Notes: generated by a model not told the origin, from the sequence alone. Shown: positions 9,356-18,962, counted from the first letter of the stretch. The stretch: DNA of 64,000 nucleotides from Actinomycetota bacterium (GCA_016870355.1 VGBR01000005.1:151764-215763); one strand, 5' to 3'. Program-made: numbers and translations.

Positions 9356-9763
9356 ATGAGGTGTGACGGCTGGAGGCAGATGGTCACGCGGGTCGGGCTC
9401 GGGGTGGTGCTTGCGACGGCGCTAGTCGCGTGCGGTGGCGGGCCCGCCGACGGATTCCAGTCCATCGGCACCGGCGACACCTACGGCGAATGGGAGCTGT
9501 TCGCCGAGGCGAAGGACGGCGAGTGGACCGGCTGCCTCCGTTGGGACGGCGGCGGTGTCGAGTCCGAGGAGTGCACCGACCCGGCGCGCGGAGCGCTGTT
9601 CGAAGTCGAGTTCGAAGACGTGATCTTCGGTGCCGTAGCCGACGGCCGCACGCTCGTCTTCGCCGACGACGGACGCGAGGTCGAGCTCATCGACGAGGCT
9701 GGCCTCCCGGGCCATGACTTCTTCGTCGTCGCCCGCGAGGCCACGCTCGAGCTCGACGACTGA
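9356..9763 (+). CDS. small predicted lipoprotein, unknown function
   Basis: The 135-residue product has a basic N-terminus, a hydrophobic segment (residues 11-25) and a lipobox LVAC with the lipidated cysteine at 26. It should therefore be exported and anchored on the outer face of the membrane. The mature part is short, acidic and rich in Asp/Glu, with two cysteines (in TGCLRW and EECTDP) that could form a disulfide. I do not recognise a family. It converges on plsY with about 120 nt between the stops; that gap shows no clear hairpin. Confidence 0.65.
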   Translation: MRCDGWRQMVTRVGLGVVLATALVACGGGPADGFQSIGTGDTYGEWELFAEAKDGEWTGCLRWDGGGVESEECTDPARGALFEVEFEDVIFGAVADGRTLVFADDGREVELIDEAGLPGHDFFVVAREATLELDD

Positions 9764-9882
9764 GCAGCCGAGGGTTCGCCAGACAGAACGCCCCGGCACC
9801 GCAGCGTTGCAATGAACTTCCCGACGATCATCGCCGCACTGATCGAAGCCGAGATCGGCAGCCCGACCGTGGGCTCTGGACC

Positions 9883-10389
9883 CTACAGGTTCGGCAGATC
9901 CGCGAGCCACCACGCGAGCGCTGCCCCCACCCAGATGGGCGCGCTGATGAAGATCGCGAGGTCGGTGTTTCGGGTGGACAGCGCGCCGATAGCAGCCACC
10001 GCAGCGTCGATGGGGAAGTAGATCGGGAACACGACCAGCACAGCACCACCGGACGTTGCCACGCCCTTGCCGCCACGAAAGCGCGACCACACCGGGAAGA
10101 TGTGACCCGCGATCCCCGCCGTCGCACCCGCGTACGCACCGGGCTCGTCACCGATCAGCCACCCGACGAGACCGGCGACGACACCCTTGATGATGTCGAC
10201 GACGATCACCAGCACGCCCCACTTCGCGCCGACCACGTGCATCGCGTTGAGTCCGCCGGGGTTTCCGCTCCCTGCCGTCCGCAAGTCCACGCGACCGCGA
10301 GTCGCGATCCGGGCGACGAGGTCCGCAGTGGGGAACGTGCCGACGAAGTAGCCCGCCGCGGCCGCGGCGACTGTCAGCCCTTCGTCCAT
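9883..10389 (-). CDS. plsY: PlsY-like glycerol-3-phosphate acyltransferase
   Basis: The 168-residue membrane protein matches PlsY, which transfers an acyl group from acyl-phosphate to glycerol-3-phosphate in phospholipid synthesis. Motif 1 is GSGNPGGLNA (residues 41-49; the usual form is GSGNxGATN) and motif 2 is GHIFPVWSRFRGGKGVAT. The rest is a series of hydrophobic segments. The start at 10389 is chosen because TATCCT lies 6 nt upstream; the frame is open to GTG 10422, but that start has no ribosome site. It is somewhat shorter than the usual 200 or so residues, and the motif 1 change (GGLN for GATN) marks it as a divergent member. Confidence 0.8.
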   Translation of the reverse strand: MDEGLTVAAAAAGYFVGTFPTADLVARIATRGRVDLRTAGSGNPGGLNAMHVVGAKWGVLVIVVDIIKGVVAGLVGWLIGDEPGAYAGATAGIAGHIFPVWSRFRGGKGVATSGGAVLVVFPIYFPIDAAVAAIGALSTRNTDLAIFISAPIWVGAALAWWLADLPNL

Positions 10390-10395
10390 GAAGAG

Positions 10396-10401
10396 AGGAT
10401 A
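10396..10401 (-). promoter_or_regulatory. -10-like element, plsY
   Basis: Read on the minus strand this is TATCCT, 6 nt before ATG 10389, with no ribosome site between. It supports that start over the upstream GTG at 10422. Confidence 0.5.
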
Positions 10402-10439
10402 TTGAGGCCAGTACGCTTCCACGTCGAGCAGGAGCGCTT

Positions 10440-10676
10440 GTGCCGTACTTCCTCGACCGCCACGACAACGTCGAAGCGACGCCTGAGGAGCTTGCGGCCG
10501 CGCACGTTCAAGACGTGGCGATCCAGTCGAAGTACGGGGTGAACTACCTCAGCGACTGGTTCGACCCCGAGGCGCGCTCCGTCTTCGGCTTCGTCGACGC
10601 TCCCGACGCTGATGCTGCCGAGGCAGACCGTGGAGTCCGATACCGGTCGACCAACCGCCGTCAGAACGGGAGATGA
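10440..10676 (+). CDS. DUF4242 small protein with divergent C-terminus
   Basis: Residues 1-55 (PYFLDRHDNVEATPEELAAA, then KYGVNYLSDWFD and VFGFVDAPDAD) match the DUF4242 (SCO4226, nickel-binding) family closely. After residue 60 the sequence becomes basic (RGVRYRSTNRRQNGR) and no longer resembles the family, which normally continues with a VHRxAHG-type segment. A +1 shift near 10633 would read RESDTG instead, so a frameshift or replaced tail is possible. The start is GTG 10440 with GGAG 8 nt upstream. It diverges from plsY and converges on ilvC. Confidence 0.65.
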   Translation: MPYFLDRHDNVEATPEELAAAHVQDVAIQSKYGVNYLSDWFDPEARSVFGFVDAPDADAAEADRGVRYRSTNRRQNGR

Positions 10677-10682
10677 CCTGCG

Positions 10683-11744
<1,062 letters not shown>

Positions 11745-11749
11745 TCAGA

Positions 11750-12829
11750 TTACTCAGGGCAGTTGTTCCGCCGGATCGACCTGGAAGAGCTCCATCGCCG
11801 ACAACGTGGGGTCGGCCGCCAGCCTCGGCAGCATCCGCCGATACGCATCGATGTAGCCAGAGGAGTTGTGGGTCTCCTGCACCGTGCGGCGCGCCGCATC
11901 TCCGAGTCGGGCGCGGTCCGCTGGCGTGAGCGTGAGCAGACGCTGGAGCGCACCACCCAGCGCACCGAGGTCACGCGGCTCGAACAGCAATCCGTTCTCG
12001 TCATCGCGCACCACCTCGGGGTTGCCCCAGACGGCGGACACTGCAACCGGAAGACCGAACGCCATGGCTTCGAGCAACGTCCGGGGCAGGGACTCCACGT
12101 CGGAGCAGAGCACGAAGGCATCCGCGGCGACATACCAAGGAAGGTGATCCTCGACCACCGGTCGGATCTGGACGCACGGCCCGAGCCCGAGACGCTCGAC
12201 GACCTCGCGAACTGCCAACGCGTAGGCGACGGCTCGTCGACACCGGTGTCAACCGAGCTCTTGCCGTGCCCCCACACGGTGCGCCCCACCAGCTCCAGAT
12301 CCGGGAGCTCGTGCGCGTCGCCCCGCATCTCCCAGTACCCGGATCCCTGATAGGTCGCGTAGAGGATCCCACCTGGTCGGAGCACGCGGCGGAGCTCGAG
12401 CAACCATGCCGCCGCGGTGTCGGTGAGGTGCGTGAACACCGACGCCGCATGAACGAGGTCGACACTCGAGTCCGCCAGGGGAAGTGGCGGAACGGCCCCG
12501 CAGTGCAACACCTCGAACGGTGGACACATGTGCGCGTGCACCCACGCGACGCTCTCATCGTGCACGTCGCAGCCGATGAACGCCTCCGTGCGCCCGGCTT
12601 CCTCAGCGAAGTGACGCATGACGCGGCCGGCACCACAGCCGAAGTCCAGCACGGTCTTGCCGTCGAACGACCAGTCGGCGGGAAGGTTCTTCAAGAGGTT
12701 CTCGCGTTTGAAGCGACCTGTTTCGAGCCAGGCCGCGCGCGTCTCGCTCGCCGACGGAGGGAAGTTCCCGACCCGACGGATCAGCGCGTCCGGCGGTACA
12801 GGGAAGGGCTCGCGCTCGGCTGCGGTCAC
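11750..12829 (-). pseudogene. SAM-dependent methyltransferase fused out of frame to GT4 remnant
   Basis: Residues 1 to about 198 (12829 to about 12236) form a class I methyltransferase: motif I is VLDFGCGAGRV (60-70), the acidic strand end is GCDVHD (86-91), motif IV is SVDLVHAASVFTHL and VLRPGGILYATYQG follows. After VDTGVDEP the frame runs through DNA that codes for a glycosyltransferase in another frame, so residues 199-359 are junk. The gene starts at GTG 12829 within the TGA of ilvN (GTGA overlap), which couples it to the ilv operon. It interrupts the usual ilvBNC order. The methyl acceptor is unknown; the association with a GT4 suggests a former sugar- or surface-polymer locus. Confidence 0.75.
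11754..12248 (-). pseudogene. C-terminal half of a GT4-family glycosyltransferase
   Basis: The reading frame between the TGA at 12249-12251 and the stop at 11754 encodes a typical GT4 (GT-B) C-terminal domain: RPVVEDHLPWYVAADAFVL, then SLPRTLLEAMAFGLPVAVSAVWGNPEVV and ENGLLFEP. The nucleotide-sugar-binding E-x7-E-like region is intact but the whole N-terminal Rossmann half is absent. Sequence similarity begins abruptly at about 12240, exactly where the methyltransferase in the other frame stops making sense. I therefore read a deletion junction and not a whole gene. A TTG at 12218 could serve as a start, but a lone half-domain is unlikely to be an active transferase. Confidence 0.75.
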
Positions 12830-13365
12830 GCGCCCCGAGTCTTCACCGCGCGGAGGCGCTGCTGACTGCGGCTCAGCTTCGGCAAGGCGATCTGGCCGGT
12901 GCGCTGGAGCTCGACGATGCCGAACGGCGTGAGCAGGTCGGTGATCGCGTCGAGCTTGTCGGGGCGACCAGCCACCTGGATCGTGATCGCCTCGAACCCG
13001 ACATCTTCGATGCGGGCCTCGAAGATCGATGCGAGCTCGGTGATCTGCGAGCGCGTGTCGACTTCAGCCTTGACCGTCACCAGCATGAGCTCGCGCTCCA
13101 CCGCGTCGTCTGGGTGCAGCTCCATGACCTTGATGACCGGGATCAGCTTGTGGAGCTGCTTGGTGACCTGCTCCAGCGGCGCCGACGCCGCGTCGACCAC
13201 GATCGTCATGCGACTGAAGCGCTCGTCCTCGGTCGGGCTCACCGCCAACGACACGATGTTGAACCCGCGCCGCGCGAAGAGCCCCGCGACGCGGCTGAGC
13301 ACGCCGAACTTGTTCTCGACGGTGATCGAGTAGATGTGATGTTGGATGTCGCCGGTGGCTGCCAT
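12826..13365 (-). CDS. ilvN: acetolactate synthase small (regulatory) subunit
   Basis: This 179-residue protein is the regulatory subunit of acetohydroxyacid synthase. It has an N-terminal ACT domain (HIYSITVENKFGVLSRVAGLFARRGFNI), which binds valine for feedback inhibition, and the C-terminal ACT-like half (ITELASIFEARIEDVG). The start is ATG 13365 with AGGAAAGG just upstream. It follows ilvB by 65 nt. Its stop overlaps the GTG start of the inserted methyltransferase gene by 4 nt. Confidence 0.96.
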   Translation of the reverse strand: MAATGDIQHHIYSITVENKFGVLSRVAGLFARRGFNIVSLAVSPTEDERFSRMTIVVDAASAPLEQVTKQLHKLIPVIKVMELHPDDAVERELMLVTVKAEVDTRSQITELASIFEARIEDVGFEAITIQVAGRPDKLDAITDLLTPFGIVELQRTGQIALPKLSRSQQRLRAVKTRGA

Positions 13366-13430
13366 GGTCACCTTTCCTGGTCGATTCCGCTCCGGCGTCC
13401 CGGCCTCCGGCCACGCCTGCGCTGCATCTC

Positions 13431-15170
13431 CTACCGCTCTCCAAACGAGTCGTGCGCGGGATCGAGGATGATCTCGTCGTTCGAGTGACCGGCGGGCACC
13501 ATCGGGTACACCTTCTCCCGATAGTCGGTTCGGAAGTCGATGACCACCGGGCGGTCGTCGATCGCGTTGGCCTTCTCGATCGCCGGCTCCACCTCTTCGG
13601 CGTGGTCGACGCGGATGCCCTCGCACCCCATCGCCTCGGCCCACTTCACGTAGTCAGGCAGGTCCGGCGAGAGGTACACCTCGCTGTAGCGCTCCTCGTA
13701 GAAGAGCTCCTGCCACTGGCGCACCATGCCCAGGTACGCGTTGTTCAGGATCGCGACCTTGATCGGGATGCGCTCCGACGCCGCGGTCACGAGCTCCTGC
13801 GCGGTCATCTGGAAGCACCCGTCACCGTCGATCGCCCACACCATGCGGGAGGGACAGCCGACCTTGGCGCCGATGGCCGCCGGCACTGCGAAGCCCATGG
13901 TGCCGAGTCCACCGGAGTTCACGAACGTATACGGGTGGTTGAACTTCCAGCGCTGGCTCGCCCACATCTGGTGCTGCCCCACGCCCGACACCACGATCGT
14001 GTCGTCGGGAGTGTGGTCGCGCAGCTGGTCCACGCAGAACTGCGGCTTCAACGGACCGCCTTCGGTCTGCTCATACACGAGCGGGAAGTCGCGCTGCCAC
14101 TCCTTCAGACGTGTGTGCCACTCGTCGAGGGACGGCCACGCCGCTTCGTCGTCCTCGTGCTTGGCCTTGTCGGAGCTGACCGCCTTCACGAGCTCCTCGA
14201 TCACGCGCCGACAGTCGCCCACGATCGGCACGTCGGGTCGGCGCACCTTGCCGAGCTCGGCGGGGTCGATGTCGACGTGGATGATCTTGGCCTCGGGCGC
14301 GAACGCACCGACTTTGCCCGTCACCCGGTCGTCGAAACGGGAGCCGAGCGCGATGAGGAGGTCGGCTTGCTGCATCGACGTGACCGCGGTGTAGTTCCCG
14401 TGCATCCCCGGCATGCCGAGGCACAGCTCGTGGTCGTCGGGGAACGCGCCCCGCGCCATCAGCGTCGTCACCACCGGGAAGCCGGTGAGCTCGACGAGCT
14501 CCTTGAGCGCCTCGGCTGCGCGCGCCTTGAGGATCCCACCGCCCGCGTAGATCACGGGCCGCTTCGACTGCGACATCAGTCGCGCCGCGTCCTTGATCTG
14601 CTTCGAGTGGCCCTTGGTCGTGGGCTTGTAGCCAGGCAGGTCGATGCTGTCGGGCCAGTACCAGTCCATCGTCTGGTTCGCGATGTCCTTGGGCACGTCC
14701 ACGAGCACCGGACCGGGCCGGCCGGTCGTCGCCACGTGGAACGCCTCGCGCACGATGCGCGGGATGTCCTGCGAGTCGGTCACGAGCCAGTTGTGCTTGG
14801 TGACCGGCATCGTGATGCCGACGGTGTCGCACTCTTGGAAGGCGTCGGTGCCGATGTTGGCGTAGGGCACCTGGCCGGTGATCACCACGATCGGGATCGA
14901 GTCCATGTAGGCGTCGCAGAGGGGCGTGACGATGTTCGTCGCCGCCGGCCCGCTCGTGACCATCGCCACGCCGGGACGCCCCGTCGCATGCGCATAGCCC
15001 TCGGCCATGTGGCCGGCGCCCTGCTCGTGGCGCACAAGGATGTGGCGGATCGACGAGTCGATGAGCGGGTCGTAGACCGGGAGGATCGCCCCTCCGGGCA
15101 GGCCGAACATGACCTCCACGGCCTCTTGCTCGAGGCTCTTGATGAGGGCTTGGGCTCCGGTCAGCTGCAT
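13431..15170 (-). CDS. ilvB: acetolactate synthase large (catalytic) subunit
   Basis: The 579-residue catalytic subunit uses thiamine diphosphate to condense two pyruvates, or pyruvate and 2-oxobutyrate. The catalytic Glu is in [14 protein letters not shown] near residue 48. The ThDP/Mg2+ motif [14 protein letters not shown] is near residue 445, and the FAD/quinone-binding middle domain is complete. It heads the ilvBN unit and is preceded by a leader peptide gene and an attenuator terminator (see 15227-15319), so its expression is probably controlled by leucyl/valyl-tRNA charging. The ATG lies 56 nt beyond the terminator U-tract. Confidence 0.97.
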   Translation of the reverse strand: MQLTGAQALIKSLEQEAVEVMFGLPGGAILPVYDPLIDSSIRHILVRHEQGAGHMAEGYAHATGRPGVAMVTSGPAATNIVTPLCDAYMDSIPIVVITGQVPYANIGTDAFQECDTVGITMPVTKHNWLVTDSQDIPRIVREAFHVATTGRPGPVLVDVPKDIANQTMDWYWPDSIDLPGYKPTTKGHSKQIKDAARLMSQSKRPVIYAGGGILKARAAEALKELVELTGFPVVTTLMARGAFPDDHELCLGMPGMHGNYTAVTSMQQADLLIALGSRFDDRVTGKVGAFAPEAKIIHVDIDPAELGKVRRPDVPIVGDCRRVIEELVKAVSSDKAKHEDDEAAWPSLDEWHTRLKEWQRDFPLVYEQTEGGPLKPQFCVDQLRDHTPDDTIVVSGVGQHQMWASQRWKFNHPYTFVNSGGLGTMGFAVPAAIGAKVGCPSRMVWAIDGDGCFQMTAQELVTAASERIPIKVAILNNAYLGMVRQWQELFYEERYSEVYLSPDLPDYVKWAEAMGCEGIRVDHAEEVEPAIEKANAIDDRPVVIDFRTDYREKVYPMVPAGHSNDEIILDPAHDSFGER

Positions 15171-15226
15171 CTCGGTCTCTCTCTCTCAGTGGTGACTCGG
15201 TGGGGTGGAAAAGGGCTCGGGATATG

Positions 15227-15250
15227 AAAAACCCCTCGCTGTGCGAGGGG
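15227..15250 (-). terminator. attenuator terminator hairpin upstream of ilvB
   Basis: On the minus strand this reads CCCCTCGC, loop ACA, GCGAGGGG, then TTTTT: a perfect 8-bp GC-rich stem followed by a U-tract, 56 nt before the ilvB start and 33 nt after the leader peptide stop. A terminator placed between a leader ORF and the first structural gene is the hallmark of attenuation. Confidence 0.88.
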
Positions 15251-15255
15251 CGGGA

Positions 15256-15284
15256 GCGCACGCGCGTCTGGAGGCGGCGTGCGC
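15256..15284 (-). promoter_or_regulatory. candidate pause/alternative hairpin in ilvB leader
   Basis: GCGCACGC and GCGTGCGC can pair (8 bp, 13-nt loop) directly after the leader peptide stop codon and just before the terminator. A second possible pairing is between GGGCGGGA upstream of the leader ATG and TCCCGCCC, which overlaps the 5' arm of the terminator. Which of these acts as antiterminator cannot be decided by eye. Confidence 0.5.
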
Positions 15285-15319
15285 TACGTAACGACTACGA
15301 GGAGGTAGGCGGCGTGCAT
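15284..15319 (-). CDS. ilvB leader peptide MHAAYLLVVVT
   Basis: An 11-codon ORF on the minus strand reads MHAAYLLVVVT and stops with TAG. It has two leucine and three valine codons in a row, then a stop followed by a hairpin and an intrinsic terminator before ilvB. This is the classic layout of branched-chain amino acid attenuation, in which ribosome stalling at Leu/Val codons when charged tRNA is scarce prevents terminator formation. No isoleucine codon is present. No strong ribosome site precedes the ATG, so the transcript may begin close to it (a weak TTGCGC-17-CACACT promoter lies just upstream). The peptide is too short for routine gene calling. Confidence 0.82.
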   Translation of the reverse strand: MHAAYLLVVVT

Positions 15320-15529
15320 CGGCGGACAGTGTGACGGATCCCGCCCGGGAGCGCAAGGGGTATCGCGTTGGCTGTGCTCACGGCTGCGCGCCGGACGTTG
15401 TGGGCGAGGGCACGCCTTGGCTCGGGCCGTCACCGGCCCTCGCAAACCCCCGTTGTTGCGCTCTCCAGGACTGGTGGCAGGAGGCCGATGATCTGGACGG
15501 GTAGGGGTCCAACCGCTGAGGTCCTCGCA

Positions 15530-16447
15530 ATGGGAGAGACGCCACAGATCATCGTCACTGATGCCGACCGGGCGAAGGCTCGGGATCAGGTGCGGGCTGC
15601 CTCGCGCGGGACGAGTGTTGGCGGGTTCGTGCTGGTTGGGTTCACCAACCTGATCGGTGCGGGCGTCACGGAGCTGGCGTTTCCTCAGATCGATGGTGTG
15701 GTGCGCGTGCGCGGCTTCTGGGGTGACTTCGCCGAAGCAGTTGTGCTCGGCATCGTCGCGGTCGCGCTCATCGGCGCCACGATCGTGCGCCCGTTCGAGC
15801 ACGCGATGCACGCGCGGCGCCGCGCCAGCGCCGACCGAGAAGCGTCGTTCCGCAGAGAGACCGAGCGACGCAACTTCGAACGTCAACTGGCCACAGGTCT
15901 CGATCTCTGCGACAACGAACCCGATCTCCTCTCGACGACCGCCTACGCGATGCGCATCGTGACCGGCGACGCACCGACCGAGCTCCTGCTCGCCGGCGAC
16001 CGCGACCAGGCATTCGAGCGGAGGCTGGTGACCGGTCGCGAGGCTCCCGGCTGCCAGGTCCAAGACCCTGCGCGCTGTCCGGCAACCCGCCGCGGTGCGG
16101 TGCAGGTGTTCGCTGACTCCGAGTCGATCGACGCGTGTCCATGGCTCCCCGACCGGCCGATCGGTCGCGTCGGCTGCGTCTGCGCACCGGTGTCGGTCAC
16201 GGGGCGCGCACTCGGGGTGCTGCACGCCGTGCACGCGGTCGAGGAACAGCCGCCGTCCGCCCAGGTCGAGCAGCTGACCGCGCTCGCCGACCACTTCGGC
16301 CAGCACATCGGCATCCTCCGCCTCACTGAAGCCGCCGGCCATGGCGTGCCGTCAGAGCTGATGGCGCGGGCAGCTGTAGGTGGTGCGGCCACCAACGGTT
16401 CGGCGGAGGAGGGCGACACCGTCCTTCGGGCAGAGGCCGCCGGGTAG
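15530..16447 (+). CDS. truncated membrane GAF-domain protein, output domain lost
   Basis: From ATG 15530 the protein has two membrane segments (GTSVGGFVLVGFTNLIGAGV and FAEAVVLGIVAVALIGATIV) separated by a short loop, then a linker and a GAF-type sensor domain with ARCPATRRGAVQVFADSESIDACP and VSVTGRALGVLHAVHA. In related actinobacterial proteins this architecture continues with a GGDEF domain directly after the segment VEQLTALADHFGQHIGILR. Here it ends in about 35 low-complexity residues that are antisense to the 3' end of fpg, with which it overlaps by 96 nt. The ORF is open up to 15368; ATG 15488 is an alternative start. I read it as a diguanylate cyclase-type sensor that lost its catalytic domain; it may still be expressed. 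Confidence 0.7.
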   Translation: MGETPQIIVTDADRAKARDQVRAASRGTSVGGFVLVGFTNLIGAGVTELAFPQIDGVVRVRGFWGDFAEAVVLGIVAVALIGATIVRPFEHAMHARRRASADREASFRRETERRNFERQLATGLDLCDNEPDLLSTTAYAMRIVTGDAPTELLLAGDRDQAFERRLVTGREAPGCQVQDPARCPATRRGAVQVFADSESIDACPWLPDRPIGRVGCVCAPVSVTGRALGVLHAVHAVEEQPPSAQVEQLTALADHFGQHIGILRLTEAAGHGVPSELMARAAVGGAATNGSAEEGDTVLRAEAAG

Positions 16448-17215
16448 TCGAGCCACCATCAGGTCGCCGGTGTGCGACCCGCCACGACGACCGAGCACTC
16501 GCAACGTGGTGGCGATCGCGCGCCGGAGCCGCACCTGTTCGCCGGCATCGAGCGACTCGGCCGGGCGTGCTGGATCGAGCCCTGCTCGCCACAGCGCCTC
16601 ATCGACGAGCAGGTTGCCGAGACCGGCGATGCGCGACTGGTCCATCAGCACCGCCTTCAATGGTGCGCGACTGCGCGAGACGACCGAGCGCAGGTACGGG
16701 AGCGCGAGCTCCAACGCGTCGACGCCCAATCGGTCTTCGTCTGGGTCGAGCTCGACCGCGCCGAGGCGCCGTGGATCACGCATCGCGAGGCGGCCGCCGT
16801 CGGCGAACTCGATGATGAATCGGTGCCACTGCACGTTCTCGCGGTTGCTCGCGTAGAGCAGCGGGTCTCCCGCGGCCTCGCCGTCGATGAGCACTCGCCC
16901 ACTCATGCCCAAGTGCAACCCGATGGTCGGGCCGGCACTCTGGTCGCACTCGCTGCGGGGCGGGTTACCCGCCCCGCGGACGCTCGCTGCTCCGGCGAGC
17001 TCGCTTCGCTCGCCGCTCGTATCGACCAGGAGCAGCTTCCCGCGTCGGCGGGCCGTGGTGAGGCGACGGCCAGGTAGCGCCTTGCGCACTGCCCGTGGCG
17101 TCAGGCCGCGCTTCAGGTACCACGTGTCTGGTGCGCGCACGGCCGCGATCGGTCGGTTCAGCGCCAGTGCTTCGACGAGCGTTCGCGCCGCCTCGACCTC
17201 GAGCAGCTCCGGCAA
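16352..17215 (-). CDS. mutM: Fpg/Nei-family DNA glycosylase with palindromic insert
   Basis: Formamidopyrimidine-DNA glycosylases remove oxidised purines through the N-terminal proline. P2 and E3 (MPELLEVE), K60 (RRRGKLLLVD) and the H2TH segment (DQSRIAGLGNLLVDEALWRAGLDP) are present. The C-terminal zinc finger is altered: CPKD...CPRH in place of C-x2-C...C-x2-C, so two ligands are Asp and His or zinc is absent. This variant is known among actinobacterial Fpg/Nei-like proteins. Residues 67-94 (ERSELAGAASVRGAGNPPR and following) are an insertion encoded by a GC-rich palindromic element. The gene begins 5 nt after ilvD on the same strand, so they are probably cotranscribed. Confidence 0.88.
   Translation of the reverse strand: MPELLEVEAARTLVEALALNRPIAAVRAPDTWYLKRGLTPRAVRKALPGRRLTTARRRGKLLLVDTSGERSELAGAASVRGAGNPPRSECDQSAGPTIGLHLGMSGRVLIDGEAAGDPLLYASNRENVQWHRFIIEFADGGRLAMRDPRRLGAVELDPDEDRLGVDALELALPYLRSVVSRSRAPLKAVLMDQSRIAGLGNLLVDEALWRAGLDPARPAESLDAGEQVRLRRAIATTLRVLGRRGGSHTGDLMVARLPGGLCPKDGVALLRRTVGGRTTYSCPRHQL
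16934..17017. repeat. GC-rich palindromic element inserted in fpg (copy A)
   Basis: The segment includes a perfect 10-bp inverted repeat, GCGGGGCGGG-tta-CCCGCCCCGC (16955-16977). It adds about 28 in-frame codons to fpg. Read on the minus strand it shares GAGCTCGC-GGAGC-GCGAGCGTCC and the encoded peptide ELAGAASV..GAGNP with copy B at 32119-32202 in the cysteine desulfurase gene. Confidence 0.7.
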
Positions 17216-17220
17216 GGGGG

Positions 17221-18909
17221 CTAGGAGGAGACGTTCGTGATCGCGCCGGTCTCGGCACCCTGCGCGAGACGCGCGTACTTCGCGATGAATCCGCTCGTGT
17301 ATCGCGGCTTGCGCGGCTTCCAGCCCTTGCGGCGCGCGGCGAGCGTCTTCTCGTCGACCAAGAGATCGATCGTGTGGCTCACGGCATCGATGGCGATTCG
17401 ATCCCCTTCCTCCACGAACGCGATGGGTCCGCCGTCGACGGCTTCGGGTGCGACGTGCCCCACGCAGAAGCCTTGTGTGCCACCGGAGAAGCGGCCGTCG
17501 GTCACGAGCGCGACGTCCTCACCGCGGCCGATGCCCTTGATGGCGCCCGTCGTCGCCAGCATCTCCCGCATCCCCGGTCCGCCCTTGGGTCCCTCGTAGC
17601 GGATCACCACGACGTCGCCCGCGTCGATCTTCCGCGCCAACACGGCTTCGAGCGCCGCATCTTCGCCATCGAAGACGCGAGCGCGCCCCTCGAACTTGAG
17701 CGCATCCATCCCAGCAACCTTCACGACGCTGCCGTTCGGAGCGAGGGACCCGGTGAGGATCGCGATCCCACCCTGGCCATGGATCGAATCAGAGAGCGGA
17801 TGCACGATCGAGCCGTCGGGTGGCGGTGCATCCAGCGTTGCCAGTTCTTCGGCGATCGTCTTTCCGGTGATCGTGAGGCAGTCGCCGTGCAGCAAGCCGG
17901 CATCGAGCAGCTCTGCCATCACGGTGGGCACGCCACCGATGCGGTCGAGATCGACCATGTGGTACTTGCCGTGCGGCTTCATGTCGGCGATGTGCGGCAC
18001 CTTCGCGCCGACGCGGTTGAAGTCGTCGAGCTCCAGCTCCACGCCCGCTTCGAACGCGATCGCGAGCAAGTGCAACACGAGGTTCGTCGAGCCGCCGAGC
18101 GCCATGCCCACTGCGATCGCGTTCTCGAACGCTTCCTTCGTGAGGATCTGTCGCGGTCGGATGCCCAGCTCTAGCTGGTGCACGACGGCGCGTCCGCTCT
18201 CGAACGCGAACTCGTCGCGGCGCGAGTCGACAGCTGGGGCGGACGAGCTACCAAGCAGCGAGAGGCCGAGCGCCTCGCCGGCGGCGGCCATCGTGTTCGC
18301 GGTGAACATCCCGGCGCACGACCCTTCGGTGGGACACGCGCGCTTCTCGATCTCACCGAGCTCGTTCTCGGTCAACGTGCCCGCCGCGCAGGCACCGATC
18401 CCCTCGAAGACGCTCACGACATCGAGTGCCTGATTCTTGTACTGGCCGGGGAGGATCGTCCCGCCGTACACGAACACTGACGGCAGGTTCAGTCGGGCTG
18501 CGGCCATCATCATCCCGGGCAGGCTCTTGTCGCACCCGGCGAACGTGACCATCGCGTCGAGCCGCTCCGAGTGCATCACGCACTCCACCGAGTCGGCGAT
18601 GATCTCGCGGGACGGGAGTGACCCCCGCATTCCCTCGTGGCCCATCGAGATGCCGTCGCTGATCGCAATGGTCACGAACTCGAGGGGAAAGCCTCCCGCG
18701 TCACGCACTCCCTCTTTCGCCCTCTTGGCGAGACGGTCGAGCGGCATGTTGCAAGGCGTGACCTCGTTCCAGCTCGAGGCGACACCGACCTGCGGCTTGT
18801 CCCAATCGTCGTCGGTCATGCCGACTGCGCGCAGCATGGCTCGCGCACCGGCTCGCTCCATCCCGTCGGTGACGTCTCGACTGCGAGGCTTCATGTCGGC
18901 CATGTCCAA
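17221..18909 (-). CDS. ilvD: dihydroxy-acid dehydratase
   Basis: IlvD dehydrates dihydroxy acids to 2-oxo acids, the third common step of branched-chain amino acid synthesis, using an Fe-S cluster. The 562-residue product has the cysteines expected for cluster binding: one in [10 protein letters not shown], one in GCDKSLPG and one in [16 protein letters not shown]. The start ATG 18909 ([11 protein letters not shown]) could alternatively be a methionine at residue 3 or 6. It is separated from the ilvBN/ilvC block by the GAF gene on the other strand, so it belongs to a separate unit with fpg. Confidence 0.97.
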   Translation of the reverse strand: MDMADMKPRSRDVTDGMERAGARAMLRAVGMTDDDWDKPQVGVASSWNEVTPCNMPLDRLAKRAKEGVRDAGGFPLEFVTIAISDGISMGHEGMRGSLPSREIIADSVECVMHSERLDAMVTFAGCDKSLPGMMMAAARLNLPSVFVYGGTILPGQYKNQALDVVSVFEGIGACAAGTLTENELGEIEKRACPTEGSCAGMFTANTMAAAGEALGLSLLGSSSAPAVDSRRDEFAFESGRAVVHQLELGIRPRQILTKEAFENAIAVGMALGGSTNLVLHLLAIAFEAGVELELDDFNRVGAKVPHIADMKPHGKYHMVDLDRIGGVPTVMAELLDAGLLHGDCLTITGKTIAEELATLDAPPPDGSIVHPLSDSIHGQGGIAILTGSLAPNGSVVKVAGMDALKFEGRARVFDGEDAALEAVLARKIDAGDVVVIRYEGPKGGPGMREMLATTGAIKGIGRGEDVALVTDGRFSGGTQGFCVGHVAPEAVDGGPIAFVEEGDRIAIDAVSHTIDLLVDEKTLAARRKGWKPRKPRYTSGFIAKYARLAQGAETGAITNVSS

Positions 18910-18962
18910 CTTCCCGCTCTCGGCGCTGCGCGCCGGGCCGCTCGGGCCCCGGCTCGTGCGCC

